From: Acinetobacter sp. SFB
Lineage (GTDB): Bacteria > Pseudomonadota > Gammaproteobacteria > Pseudomonadales > Moraxellaceae
Length of the DNA stretch: 64,000 nucleotides
Direction: 5' to 3'
Assembly: GCF_001647545.1 (NCBI RefSeq)
Contig: NZ_LSZH01000013.1
Coordinates: 308,685-372,684, forward strand
This document shows positions 19,049 to 28,187 of this stretch, one piece after another. The number at the start of each line of letters is the position of its first letter. Position 1 is the stretch's first letter. Under the pieces are notes generated by a model. That model was not told the DNA's origin and searched no databases. It saw only the letters and a list, made by a program, of their open reading frames with translations. Position numbers and translations under genes: made by a program.

Positions 19049-20329
19049 TTAGAAATTATATTTCGCCATTAAACCTACACGGTTATCTTTAAATGACTGT
19101 CCAGCGAAGGTATCACGTTTGCCATTAAGGTATTCAATACCTAAGTCAATCGGCTTAACCGGTGAATAGATAAAGTTAATCCATGCTTGTTGTACTTCTT
19201 CATTCGCTGCAGTATTAAGTCGTGCGTAGTCAGTACCATCATCGGCAAAGTGTGCACCATATGCCAATGTTGAACGTAACTTAGGCGAAATTTTATAAGT
19301 TGCACCGACCTGAACAGCATTAAACTCATTCTGTTCAACACTGTTGTTCACAGGATCAACTACATAAGCTGAATTACTGCCATATAAATAATTGCTGTTA
19401 CCCACTACATGTGAAACATCTGCCGATACTTTTAAAGGATCAGTGATTTGATAATTCACCCCTGCAGCTATACCCCAGGCTGTTTGTTTCTCATCTGCAG
19501 CAGTTGATTTATAATTCTCAACTAACGCACGTGCAGAAACAGAACCTTTGCCTTCTGCAAAGCCCTGAGTTAATTTTGCAGTTAAGTTTGGCAGGCTGTA
19601 TTTAATATCTGTAGCAGTAGCAGCACTATCACCCTTTTCTGCAGATATAAGTAACTGAGTAGCAGGAGCGAGTTTAAGGCTATAACGTACTTGAGGCATA
19701 CGTGCTGTGCCACCACCGATATTGGTATTAAAGTCAATCATTTCTGGTGCATGATTAGACAAGAAGTTAGATGTGGTTTGACCAAATAACCAGTTGTTAT
19801 AAGTTAAATAAGCATGACGGATACGTAAATTTTCAGTCGCACTTGCAAAGTCAACTTCAACTTTACCACCGACTTGTGCGTCCCCTACTGGGGTATTAAA
19901 ATCAAGACCAATACGGGTAGTTTTCGCTGTCGCACGTAATTTATCTCTGGTCGTACCCGTACTAGTATGAGTACTATTGAAGTCGTTATCTGCACCTTCA
20001 ATAATATAGTTGGCATCGCCACGAATGAAACCATACATATTTACACTTGAACCGGCTTTGGTTTTAAAACCAGTTGTTAATTCAGGTTTAGCTGCTGGTG
20101 CTGCTACAATCTGAACAGGTTGAACTTTAACTAGTTCAATTTGAGTTTGCTGCTGTTGTTGAACTTGATGTTGCTGTTGCATTAAAGATTTTAATGTTTC
20201 AACTTCTTGACGTAGTTCTTGAATTTGTTGTTGTTCAGTTTTTCCTGCATGTGCTGTGCTTACCATTACAGCAGTCACTGCTAATGCTAAACTTTTAGCC
20301 ATAAATTTACCGTTGAGTAAGCGACTCAT
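19049..20329 (-). CDS. DcaP-like trimeric outer-membrane porin
   Basis: A 426-residue outer-membrane protein of the DcaP family, which takes up dicarboxylic acids and is abundant in Acinetobacter. The signal peptide ends near AHAGKT; a Gln-rich coiled coil (about 30-70, QQQHQVQQQQQTQ) follows, and it forms the periplasmic trimer stalk in DcaP. The remainder is a beta barrel with a C-terminal GLMAKYNF, ending in Phe as outer-membrane proteins do. ATG at 20329 is chosen over an upstream start because GGAG lies six or seven bases ahead and a proper signal peptide follows. Confidence 0.92.
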   Translation of the reverse strand: MSRLLNGKFMAKSLALAVTAVMVSTAHAGKTEQQQIQELRQEVETLKSLMQQQHQVQQQQQTQIELVKVQPVQIVAAPAAKPELTTGFKTKAGSSVNMYGFIRGDANYIIEGADNDFNSTHTSTGTTRDKLRATAKTTRIGLDFNTPVGDAQVGGKVEVDFASATENLRIRHAYLTYNNWLFGQTTSNFLSNHAPEMIDFNTNIGGGTARMPQVRYSLKLAPATQLLISAEKGDSAATATDIKYSLPNLTAKLTQGFAEGKGSVSARALVENYKSTAADEKQTAWGIAAGVNYQITDPLKVSADVSHVVGNSNYLYGSNSAYVVDPVNNSVEQNEFNAVQVGATYKISPKLRSTLAYGAHFADDGTDYARLNTAANEEVQQAWINFIYSPVKPIDLGIEYLNGKRDTFAGQSFKDNRVGLMAKYNF

Positions 20330-20718
20330 TCTAATCTCCAATTTAAATATTTCGCATCCGTGCATAACTGACCCTTAAAAACCCAAAAAATCAATGAAAA
20401 AATCATGATTTAAAATTATAAAAAGCTTTAAAAATCATTGCATTTTCTGCTTATTAGTACAGTGAAAAAGCTTAATGTATTATAAAAGTACAACATATGT
20501 AAGCCATATGTTGCCCTCAATCTATCAAGTTCTCTGCTTGATTAAAATCAGTTTTCTTAAGCAATGCTTGAAAAATAATCTTCTTTTTAGCTCTTTCTTT
20601 AAAAATAGTGAATAGATTCTTTAGCTTAGCAAAAATCCATACAAAATCTCATGCTCAAATACTAGACTAATGTATATAGGGACTTAGTTCCAAAAAACTC
20701 ATTGCAAAAGGAGTTTTT
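20330..20718. other. Divergent intergenic region
   Basis: About 390 AT-rich bases between the porin gene and the nitroreductase pseudogene. It holds the porin promoter and the remains of the pseudogene promoter. A 12-bp palindrome, AAATCATGATTT, lies at 20400-20411, about 70 bases before the porin start. Confidence 0.45.
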
Positions 20719-21438
20719 ATGAATTTGCAACAAGTTCGCCATGTTGATGATGCGATTACTTCACGTCATTCCGTACGGGCTTTTTAAATAAAGCGGTTAA
20801 TGCGCAAATTATTAAAGACATTTTAACTGTGGCGAGTCGGGCACCCTCAGGAACCAATACACAACCTTGGAAAGTTTATGGGGTGACTGGGGAAAAACGT
20901 GATGAAATGGTTGAACGGGTATGTAAAGCACAAATGGAACTGACTACCCAGCCAGAACTTGTAAACCAATACAAAGAGACTTTTGCATATTATCCAGAAA
21001 CGTGGATTTCACCGTTTATTGAGCGTCGCCGTGAAAATGGCTGGGGTTTATACCGATTATTAAATATACAAAAAGGTGAAAAAGAACAAATGGCGCGCCA
21101 GCAACTGCGCAACTTTCAGTGATTCGATGCGCCTGTCGCTCTATATTTTACCGTGAATAAGATTATGGGGATTGGCTCTAAAATGGATATTTCCATGATG
21201 ATTCAAAATATCATGATCGCGGCTAAAGAACGTGGTCTGTATAGCTGTCCTCAAGCGGCCTGGAATCATTTTCATCCGATCGTACTCGATGTACTAAATG
21301 CCCCGGAAGATAAAGAAAAGAATTGGTCTGTACCATTGCCTTGGGTTATGCTCATCCGGATGCTATCGTAAATAGCTTTATTACCCCACGTATTGCGGTA
21401 TTGCGGTTGAAGAATTTACTGTATTCCTGGATGAGTAA
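20719..21438 (+). pseudogene. Nitroreductase family pseudogene
   Basis: A decayed gene for an FMN-dependent nitroreductase. A good ribosome site (AAAGGAG) and ATG at 20719 begin MNLQQVRHVDDAITSRHSVRAF, then a lost T in a T run stops the frame near 20788. Coding resumes (SRAPSGTNTQPWKVYGV) from about 20787. An in-frame TGA interrupts at 21120-21122 (RNFQ*FDAPVALYF). A further frame change occurs near 21325-21330, before TIALGYAHPDAIVNSF. An 8-bp tandem duplication (ATTGCGGT, 21392-21407) shifts the frame before the final EEFTVFLDE. The four lesions are all seen by following the conserved protein across frames, so loss of function is clear. Confidence 0.9.
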
Positions 21439-21471
21439 GCGGGATAAATAAACCGGTTCAATTCATCTAAC

Positions 21472-21507
21472 AATAAAAAGAGACCTTTAATAGCGTCTCT
21501 TTTTATT
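21472..21507. terminator. Bidirectional terminator
   Basis: A perfect 13-bp stem, AATAAAAAGAGAC and its complement, encloses a 10-base loop. It separates the nitroreductase pseudogene from the convergent Bcr/CflA gene. Confidence 0.9.
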
Positions 21508-21531
21508 ACATTTTTTGTTTGAGCTTTAAGC

Positions 21532-22749
21532 TTAAGTTTTTGCTTGCTCATGGGGTGCAGGCGGATTTAATTGCATGATCGCCAGCAAAGTTACAGCTAC
21601 AAACATGAGCATCACTAAACCCATGTTTAAAAGTGAATTCCAAATCAGGAAATTCAGAATCACACCACCGAGTAAACCACAGGCAAACTGCATGCTCCCC
21701 ATAATGGCACTGGCGGTTCCTGCACGCGACCCTTGTTCCGACATGGCCAAAGCCATGGCATTCGGTCCAGTAAAACCAATCCCCGCAACCGCCAAAAACA
21801 TGCCTGAGAGTACTATCCACAATGGGATCTGACCGATCAGACCAGCAATGGATAAAATAGACGCACCTATCAGTTGAAGCATGCCACCTATTTTCAAACG
21901 AGCGAGTACCGAAAATCGATGCGCCAGTTTTTTATTTAACGTAGATAACAACATAATACCAAAGGCATTTAAACCAAAGGCATAAGCGAATTGCTGCTGA
22001 TTCAAACCATAATCATCCATCAATACGGAAGCCGATGAACTGATATAGCAAAATAATACGCCACCCGAAAAACAGCCCGCCAACATCGGCACTCTAAAAC
22101 TGCGATCAATAAAAATGGTCGCATATAGCCTGCATATCTGGTTGAGATTCAATTTTAAACGGCGTTCAGGCGTCAGGCTTTCTTTAAAGAAAAAGTGGAC
22201 GCACAGCAAGCAGACCACACCCATCAACATTAAAAAGACGAAGACGGCCTGCCACGCAAAAAACTTCAATACGACTGCGCCCAGGCTTGGCGCAATAATC
22301 GGTGCAATCCCCATTACAATCATCATACTGGCAAAGGCTTGTGCAGAAGCTTGCATGTCCAAACGGTCACGAATAGCAGCCCGGGCAATCACTACCCCGA
22401 CACAGCCCCCAACGGCCTGTAAAATACGCGCTGCAATTAAACTCCATTCATCAGTTGCAAAGACACATAACAGACTTGCTACGATATAAAGCATCAAACC
22501 AAAATACAGGGGCGGTTTACGGCCAATTCGATCGCTCAAAGGCCCATAAATCAGTTGTCCCAATGCCAGACCTAAAAAATAGGCAGGTAAAGTATTGGCC
22601 ACTATTTGTGTACTAACCCCAAAGTCATTGGCCATTTGCGGTAAGGCGGGTAGATACATATCTATGGATAAAGGACCCAAAGAGGTCAATAAAGCCAATA
22701 GAATGATCCAACTCGTCGCATACTGCTGTCTATCTCTAATTTCCGACAT
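21532..22749 (-). CDS. Bcr/CflA family drug efflux MFS transporter
   Basis: A 405-residue proton-driven exporter with twelve hydrophobic helices. DHA1/Bcr-CflA signatures are MYLPALPQMANDFG near 31-44, GLALGQLIYGPLSDRIGRKP near 59-78 and the motif C region GGCVGVVIARAAIRD near 113-127. Members export bicyclomycin, chloramphenicol, sulfonamides or short peptides; the substrate of this one is not known. It is divergent from the first FUSC gene. Confidence 0.9.
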   Translation of the reverse strand: MSEIRDRQQYATSWIILLALLTSLGPLSIDMYLPALPQMANDFGVSTQIVANTLPAYFLGLALGQLIYGPLSDRIGRKPPLYFGLMLYIVASLLCVFATDEWSLIAARILQAVGGCVGVVIARAAIRDRLDMQASAQAFASMMIVMGIAPIIAPSLGAVVLKFFAWQAVFVFLMLMGVVCLLCVHFFFKESLTPERRLKLNLNQICRLYATIFIDRSFRVPMLAGCFSGGVLFCYISSSASVLMDDYGLNQQQFAYAFGLNAFGIMLLSTLNKKLAHRFSVLARLKIGGMLQLIGASILSIAGLIGQIPLWIVLSGMFLAVAGIGFTGPNAMALAMSEQGSRAGTASAIMGSMQFACGLLGGVILNFLIWNSLLNMGLVMLMFVAVTLLAIMQLNPPAPHEQAKT

Positions 22750-22890
22750 CTGCTGTTATTCAAATTGAAGACTGTATATTTTCAAGTCTATACCGAACAT
22801 AATAAAATTTCTGCTAAAGATAAGTGAATATTCATCTTATATTCATCATATAATCCGCATCGAAAAATAAAGCACTTTAAGGATTGGGGT

Positions 22891-25056
22891 TTGAATACTT
22901 GGTTGGTTCAGCTGAAAAAAGCAACCTATAACACCACATTTCTATACACAATACGTATGTTGATTATCTTTGGGGGAACTGCATTTTTTCCTTATTTAAT
23001 CGGTAATCAAATCCTTACTATTCCTCTTTCATTAGCAGTGGTTGCCGCAGGCTTAGGCGACATCGATGATCGCTTCTCGGTCAGAATAATGAATATGATT
23101 TATACCTACATTGGTTTTTTCATTACTGCCACTGCCGTACAGCTTTTATCTCCTTACCCCTTTGTGTTTGCGTGTGGCTTTATTGTCGCATGTATCGGAT
23201 GGATCTTATTGGGTTCATTGGGTAGAAGATATGCGTCAATATCATATGGATGCTTGGTGGTGACAGTCTATGCAATGCTGGGCGTACATCTATTTGAACC
23301 ATGGTATGTACAACCAGCCCTGCTTGTTTCTGGCGCGGTCTGGTACGGTTTAATCTCTACGATCTTTTTTTTACTCTTCCCTATCCGCAGAGTACAAGAT
23401 CAATTGTCCCTTTGCTATTCATCCTTAGCCGATGTGCTCTTCGCAAAATCAAATTTGTTTGATGTTGAAATGACAGCTCAAACATATCAGCGAAGTATGA
23501 TTAGTTTATCTTTTGAAAATAGTCATTTGGTGAGCATGTTCAATGAAATGCGTAGCACCTTATTAACTCGGCTAAAAGGTGACCGTGGCCGACTAGATAC
23601 ACGTCGAAGCCTGCAATATTATTTTGTAGCTCAAGATATACATGAACGTGCTGACTCCTCCCATTTTGATTATCTTAAACTTACCCAAATTTTCCAACAT
23701 AGCGATATCATGTTCCGCTTTCAAAGGATCTTTTCTTTACAAGCAAAAGCCTGCAAGGATTTAAGCGATAGCATTTTACATGGTCATTTTTATAAACATA
23801 ATCCAGAATTTGAAGTCAAGTTTCAAAACTTAAGAATTTCAATCGAAAAACTTCGGGATGAGAAAACTTATGATCTAAGTTGGATTAATTCTTTAAGCTC
23901 TCTTTATCAAAATCTGAAAGCCATTGATCATCAACTGAATAATATCGAAACAGAACAACATATAAAACATGACCATGACAAATCTCTAGACCACCAATTA
24001 AATGATGATGACTTAAAAGGCTGGTCTGATATTGTGATTCGAGTCAGGCAAAACTTAACACCCGAATCTATTTTATTCAGGCATGCGATTCGTTTATCTA
24101 CTGTTCTTTTTGTCGGTTATGTTCTGGTTGAGATTACCAATATTCCATCGGGTTTCTGGATTTTATTGACCTCAGTCTTTGTCTGTTTACCGAATTTTAA
24201 TGCCACCAAACGTCGTTTATATTTAAGAATTTCAGGGACTTTTATCGGCATTATTATTGGTTATATTGTGCTTTATTTTGTACCTTCTTTGGTCGGACAA
24301 CTATTAATACTCACGATTAGTGGTGCACTCTTCTTAGTATTGCGTAGTAAGCAATATGCGCAAGCTACCGCATTTATCACGATTTTAGCCTTAATTAATT
24401 TCAACTTTGATGGCGTAGGCTATGAAGCAGCTATTCCACGTTTAATCGATACGATTATTGGCTGTTTCCTCGCATGGCTCGGTATTCTGTTCATTTTTCC
24501 AGATTGGAAGTTTCGCAACTTACCAAGAACGATTCAGCGTTCCTTAAAATCGCAAAGTGAATATTTAGCAGAAGTGATTACTCAATATCGTGAAGGTCGA
24601 AATAATAGTTTAAATTATCGATTGGTGCGTCGTGCTGCCAATAATACAGATGCCGAGATTGCCTCACTCATTTCCACCCTTGAAACAGAGCCTGACTATG
24701 ATCCAACGCATAAAGCTTTAGCATTCGAATTTTTATGTTTAAATCATACATTCTTAAGTTACATTGCCGCATTGGGCGCTCATCGTGAAATAATTGAAGC
24801 GCCTGAAATTCTGGATTTACTAGATTTGGCATTGAAAGATATTGAACTTACTTTTTTGAGTGATGAAATGCCAAACCTCAAAAGTTATACTGTCTTAAAT
24901 ACAGTACAGCAGCACTTAAATGAATCTGCTCTTGATGTTTCTAAATCACTCATCGTTATTCAACAGCTTTCATTGATGTTTAGCATGTTGCCGCAATTGA
25001 ACCATTTAAAACAACAGCTGTGCAGACCGAAAATCAATGATTTTGCAACGTCATAA
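22891..25056 (+). CDS. FUSC/YccS-family inner-membrane protein, copy 1
   Basis: A 721-residue protein with two blocks of membrane helices (about 20-170 and 395-540), each followed by a soluble helical region; this is the YccS/YhfK layout of the fusaric-acid-resistance (FUSC) superfamily. The start is TTG at 22891, seven bases after AAGGA, with no better ATG. The family is associated with efflux of aromatic acids, but YccS-type members are poorly characterised. It is a close relative of the next gene along its full length, and both begin with the same unusual start. Confidence 0.88.
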   Translation: MNTWLVQLKKATYNTTFLYTIRMLIIFGGTAFFPYLIGNQILTIPLSLAVVAAGLGDIDDRFSVRIMNMIYTYIGFFITATAVQLLSPYPFVFACGFIVACIGWILLGSLGRRYASISYGCLVVTVYAMLGVHLFEPWYVQPALLVSGAVWYGLISTIFFLLFPIRRVQDQLSLCYSSLADVLFAKSNLFDVEMTAQTYQRSMISLSFENSHLVSMFNEMRSTLLTRLKGDRGRLDTRRSLQYYFVAQDIHERADSSHFDYLKLTQIFQHSDIMFRFQRIFSLQAKACKDLSDSILHGHFYKHNPEFEVKFQNLRISIEKLRDEKTYDLSWINSLSSLYQNLKAIDHQLNNIETEQHIKHDHDKSLDHQLNDDDLKGWSDIVIRVRQNLTPESILFRHAIRLSTVLFVGYVLVEITNIPSGFWILLTSVFVCLPNFNATKRRLYLRISGTFIGIIIGYIVLYFVPSLVGQLLILTISGALFLVLRSKQYAQATAFITILALINFNFDGVGYEAAIPRLIDTIIGCFLAWLGILFIFPDWKFRNLPRTIQRSLKSQSEYLAEVITQYREGRNNSLNYRLVRRAANNTDAEIASLISTLETEPDYDPTHKALAFEFLCLNHTFLSYIAALGAHREIIEAPEILDLLDLALKDIELTFLSDEMPNLKSYTVLNTVQQHLNESALDVSKSLIVIQQLSLMFSMLPQLNHLKQQLCRPKINDFATS

Positions 25057-25111
25057 ACTTAACGATATAGATGCATAAACTATATAAAAAATATTTTTCC
25101 ATAGTAGACTT

Positions 25112-25149
25112 CATTGAATACGTCTTTAAATCCATAAACGTATTCAATG
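25112..25149 (+). repeat. Inverted repeat between the FUSC genes
   Basis: A perfect 12-bp inverted repeat, CATTGAATACGT at 25112-25123 and ACGTATTCAATG at 25138-25149, has a 14-base loop. Only a short TTTT follows, so it may be a weak terminator, an attenuator or an operator between the paralogues. Confidence 0.7.
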
Positions 25150-25191
25150 TTTTCAATATGTTTGACCTGAAAGTTTGATAAGGATTTAATC

Positions 25192-27366
25192 TTGAATAGC
25201 TGGCTCATTAGACTTCGTAAAGCAACCTATAACACAACATTCATGTACAACATCCGCATGATCATTGCTTTTTCGGGTACAGCCTTTGTTCCTTATCTTT
25301 TAGGTAACCAACTCCTCACCATCCCGTTGACCTTAGGAGTGGTCGCAGCTGGATTAAGTGATATTGACGACCGTTTTTCGGTTCGTATCATGAACCTGAT
25401 TTATACTTATATCGGCTTTTTTATTACCGCCAGCTCGATTTACTTCTTATTTCCTTATCCGATTTTATTTGCCTTAGGCCTGATTGTTTCCTGTATCGGC
25501 TGGATTCTGCTGGGTTCACTGGGGCGTCGTTATGCCACCATTTCCTATGGTTGCCTGGTCATTTCAGTTTACTCGATGCTAGGTGTGGAGCTATTTGATA
25601 ACTGGTATAGCCAACCCTTGCTTTTGGTGACAGGTGCGGCATGGTATGGGCTGATTTCAACCATCAGTTTCTTGTTATTTCCAGTTCGCCAAGTGCAAGA
25701 TAAATTGTCGCAGTGTTATTCATCTCTGGGAGATTTTCTGTTTGCAAAATCGAATCTGTTTGATGTCGACATGACCCCAAACAGTTATCAACAAAGCATG
25801 ATTGAGCTGTCTTTGGAAAATGGCAAACTGGTCGGCATTTTCAATGAAATGAAAACTGCGCTTTTGACCCGTTTAAAGGGTGACCGGGGACAAAAAGATA
25901 CCCGTCGCAGCTTGCAATATTATTTTGTCGCGCAAGATATTCATGAACGTGCCGATTCAGCACATATTGATTATCAAAAACTGGTTAAAATTTTTGAACA
26001 TAGCGACATCCTGTTTCGCTTCCAACGAATTTTATTCATTCAAGCAAAAGCCTGTAAAGATTTAAGTTACAGTATTTTGCACCGTGAAGCCTATCAGCAT
26101 AACAAGCGCTTTAAGCCTACTTTTGCCAATTTAAAACTCTCTTTAGAGAAATTACGTGCTGAACAACAATATGACCAAGTCTGGATCAACGCACTATTTT
26201 CCCTGTATCAAAATTTAAAGTCGATTGATGCCCAACTGCGTAATGTAGAAACCGAACGTTATATCAAGCTTGATAAAACCAAACATATTGAAAACCAGTT
26301 GAAAGATGACGACTTAAAAGGCTGGGATGATGTGGTGATCCGCATTAAACAGCACTTAACCCCGGAATCTGTGCTGTTTAGGCATGCAATACGGGTCTCG
26401 ATTGTTCTGCTTATTGGTTATATTTTTGTTCAAGTAACCCAGATTGAATATGGCTACTGGATTTTACTGACTGCCCTTTTTGTCAGCCAACCGAACTTCA
26501 ATGCCACCAAACGTCGTTTACGCCTGCGTATAGTCGGGACTTTAGTGGGTATTATTCTGGGCTATGCGATTTTGTACTTTATCCCGTCAATTGAAGGTCA
26601 ACTCTTATTATTAGTGTTGAGTGGCGTGCTGTTCTTTGAATTGCGCAGTAAACAGTATGCCCAGGCCACCGCGTTTATTACCATTCTTGCGCTGATTAAT
26701 TTCAATCTGGATGGAATGGGCTTTGATGCCGCTTTACCCCGCATGATTAATACCTTGATTGGCTGTGCTTTGGCATGGTTTGGCGTCAGTTTTATTTTCC
26801 CCGACTGGAAGTTCCGCCGTCTCTCACGCACCATGAAGCGCTCATTGAGTGCGCAAATTGACTATCTTGCCGAAGTGATCGAACAGTATAAATATGGGCG
26901 TAATCACGGTCTTAAATATCGTGTGGTACGTCGTGCTGCACATAATAATGATGCTGAAGTTGCCTCGCTGATTTCAACCTTAGCCACAGAGCCAGATTTC
27001 GATCCCACACAAAAAAGTCTGGCTTTTGAATTCTTATGTTTGAATCACACCCTGCTCAGCTATATTGCCGCGCTCGGGGCACATCGTGAAAAAATACAGG
27101 ATCAAGAGGTATTAAATCTTTTAGATCTGGCTTTAGAGGATATCCAAGGTTCTTTATTAAAAGATGAAGTTCCCGACCTGACAGCACAAAACATGCTGAA
27201 CACGATTCGTCAACGCTTAAGCCAAAATAATGAAGATGATCAGAAATCGCTGATTGTTTTACAGCAATTATCTTTGATGTTAAGTATTCTGAAACAACTC
27301 AGTCGCTTAAAGCAAAGCTTGAGTCATGATCGAGATGATAAGGCCACCGAATTGGCCTCATTATAA
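25192..27366 (+). CDS. FUSC/YccS-family inner-membrane protein, copy 2
   Basis: A 724-residue paralogue of the preceding protein, colinear throughout; long segments match almost residue for residue, for example GDIDDRFSVRIMN versus SDIDDRFSVRIMN and the RRSLQYYFVAQDIHERADS segment. It too starts with TTG (25192), seven bases after AAGGA. Third codon positions look richer in G and C than in copy 1, so the duplication is not recent. The same layout of two membrane blocks and two soluble blocks is seen. Its substrate is unknown. Confidence 0.88.
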   Translation: MNSWLIRLRKATYNTTFMYNIRMIIAFSGTAFVPYLLGNQLLTIPLTLGVVAAGLSDIDDRFSVRIMNLIYTYIGFFITASSIYFLFPYPILFALGLIVSCIGWILLGSLGRRYATISYGCLVISVYSMLGVELFDNWYSQPLLLVTGAAWYGLISTISFLLFPVRQVQDKLSQCYSSLGDFLFAKSNLFDVDMTPNSYQQSMIELSLENGKLVGIFNEMKTALLTRLKGDRGQKDTRRSLQYYFVAQDIHERADSAHIDYQKLVKIFEHSDILFRFQRILFIQAKACKDLSYSILHREAYQHNKRFKPTFANLKLSLEKLRAEQQYDQVWINALFSLYQNLKSIDAQLRNVETERYIKLDKTKHIENQLKDDDLKGWDDVVIRIKQHLTPESVLFRHAIRVSIVLLIGYIFVQVTQIEYGYWILLTALFVSQPNFNATKRRLRLRIVGTLVGIILGYAILYFIPSIEGQLLLLVLSGVLFFELRSKQYAQATAFITILALINFNLDGMGFDAALPRMINTLIGCALAWFGVSFIFPDWKFRRLSRTMKRSLSAQIDYLAEVIEQYKYGRNHGLKYRVVRRAAHNNDAEVASLISTLATEPDFDPTQKSLAFEFLCLNHTLLSYIAALGAHREKIQDQEVLNLLDLALEDIQGSLLKDEVPDLTAQNMLNTIRQRLSQNNEDDQKSLIVLQQLSLMLSILKQLSRLKQSLSHDRDDKATELASL

Positions 27367-27450
27367 TTCGAATGATTTTGGAACAATATACTCACTGAAT
27401 GGGTATAAATAATGCTAAACTTTTTACAGTTCTAGATTTGTTAATTCATT

Positions 27451-28011
27451 ATGACCGCGAAAAATTTATACGCTTATACCCTACAGCCTGTGAACTATGA
27501 AATTTCAGAGGCTGAACAACGACAAGCTCAACTTGCTATTTGGCGTAGTACCAACAAAATTGGCACCAAGACTTGGATAATTATGGCGGTTGTGGCTGCG
27601 CTATCTATTGTTGGTATTATCCTGTTAAAGAACTATTCGACTATTTTTTGTTGGGTTGCATTAGTCTGCGTCGTGGCGTACTTCCTCATCCGTAAATTCG
27701 GACTGGAATGGTATGTGAAACGTAAAATGAATGAATTCCCAGTGCAAGAAATTAAGGGCATTCGTTTAGGTGTACAACCCCACGGGCTGATCATGCGTCA
27801 AAAAATGGGTGCGCAGGAAGGTATGGGTGCAATTGGCTGGAAAGATATTTATGAATGGTATAACACGCCTGACTTTATGTTGATTAATTTCAAGGTTAAA
27901 GGTCAGCAAGGTGCTTATATTTTGCCAAAACGCATGGATTCAAAGAATTTTTCATTCAATACCATCCGCAAGCATTTAAAAGAAACAGTGGGCGAAGCGA
28001 AACAGGTCTAA
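27451..28011 (+). CDS. YcxB-like membrane protein
   Basis: A 186-residue protein with two adjacent hydrophobic helices (about 45-90) and a C-terminal soluble domain of the YcxB type (GVQPHGLIMRQKMG, GAIGWKDIYEWYNTPDF, KGQQGAYILPKRMDS). The family is widespread and without an assigned role. It follows FUSC copy 2 by 84 bases on the same strand and has its own terminator. Confidence 0.7.
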   Translation: MTAKNLYAYTLQPVNYEISEAEQRQAQLAIWRSTNKIGTKTWIIMAVVAALSIVGIILLKNYSTIFCWVALVCVVAYFLIRKFGLEWYVKRKMNEFPVQEIKGIRLGVQPHGLIMRQKMGAQEGMGAIGWKDIYEWYNTPDFMLINFKVKGQQGAYILPKRMDSKNFSFNTIRKHLKETVGEAKQV

Positions 28012-28040
28012 GCTCTGTTTTAATCAAAACGATTTAACTA

Positions 28041-28068
28041 AAAACCTCCAAATTCTTGGGGGTTTTTT
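28041..28068 (+). terminator. Rho-independent terminator
   Basis: AAAACCTCCAA pairs with TTGGGGGTTTT (one G-T pair) around a four-base loop, followed by further T residues. It ends the YcxB-like transcript. Confidence 0.85.
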
Positions 28069-28084
28069 AATTAAAATAATCATA

Positions 28085-28103
28085 AATGAGAATGAGAATA
28101 AAT
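28085..28103 (+). promoter_or_regulatory. Possible Fur box
   Basis: AATGAGAATGAGAATAAAT contains two tandem GAGAAT hexamers close to the Fur half-site GATAAT. It lies about 85 bases before the reductase start. The match is imperfect, so this is only a candidate. Confidence 0.4.
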
Positions 28104-28187
28104 ATTACCTGCAAAATCCTTATCATCTTCTAAAAGTTCAGTTATAATTCGCGCTAATATCGTCCACCTCCCGCAGCTTTTTCAGCT

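Noticed and set aside
22891..27366. FUSC duplication as an assembly artefact
   Set aside because: The copies differ throughout at the nucleotide and protein level and have different flanks, so they are real paralogues.
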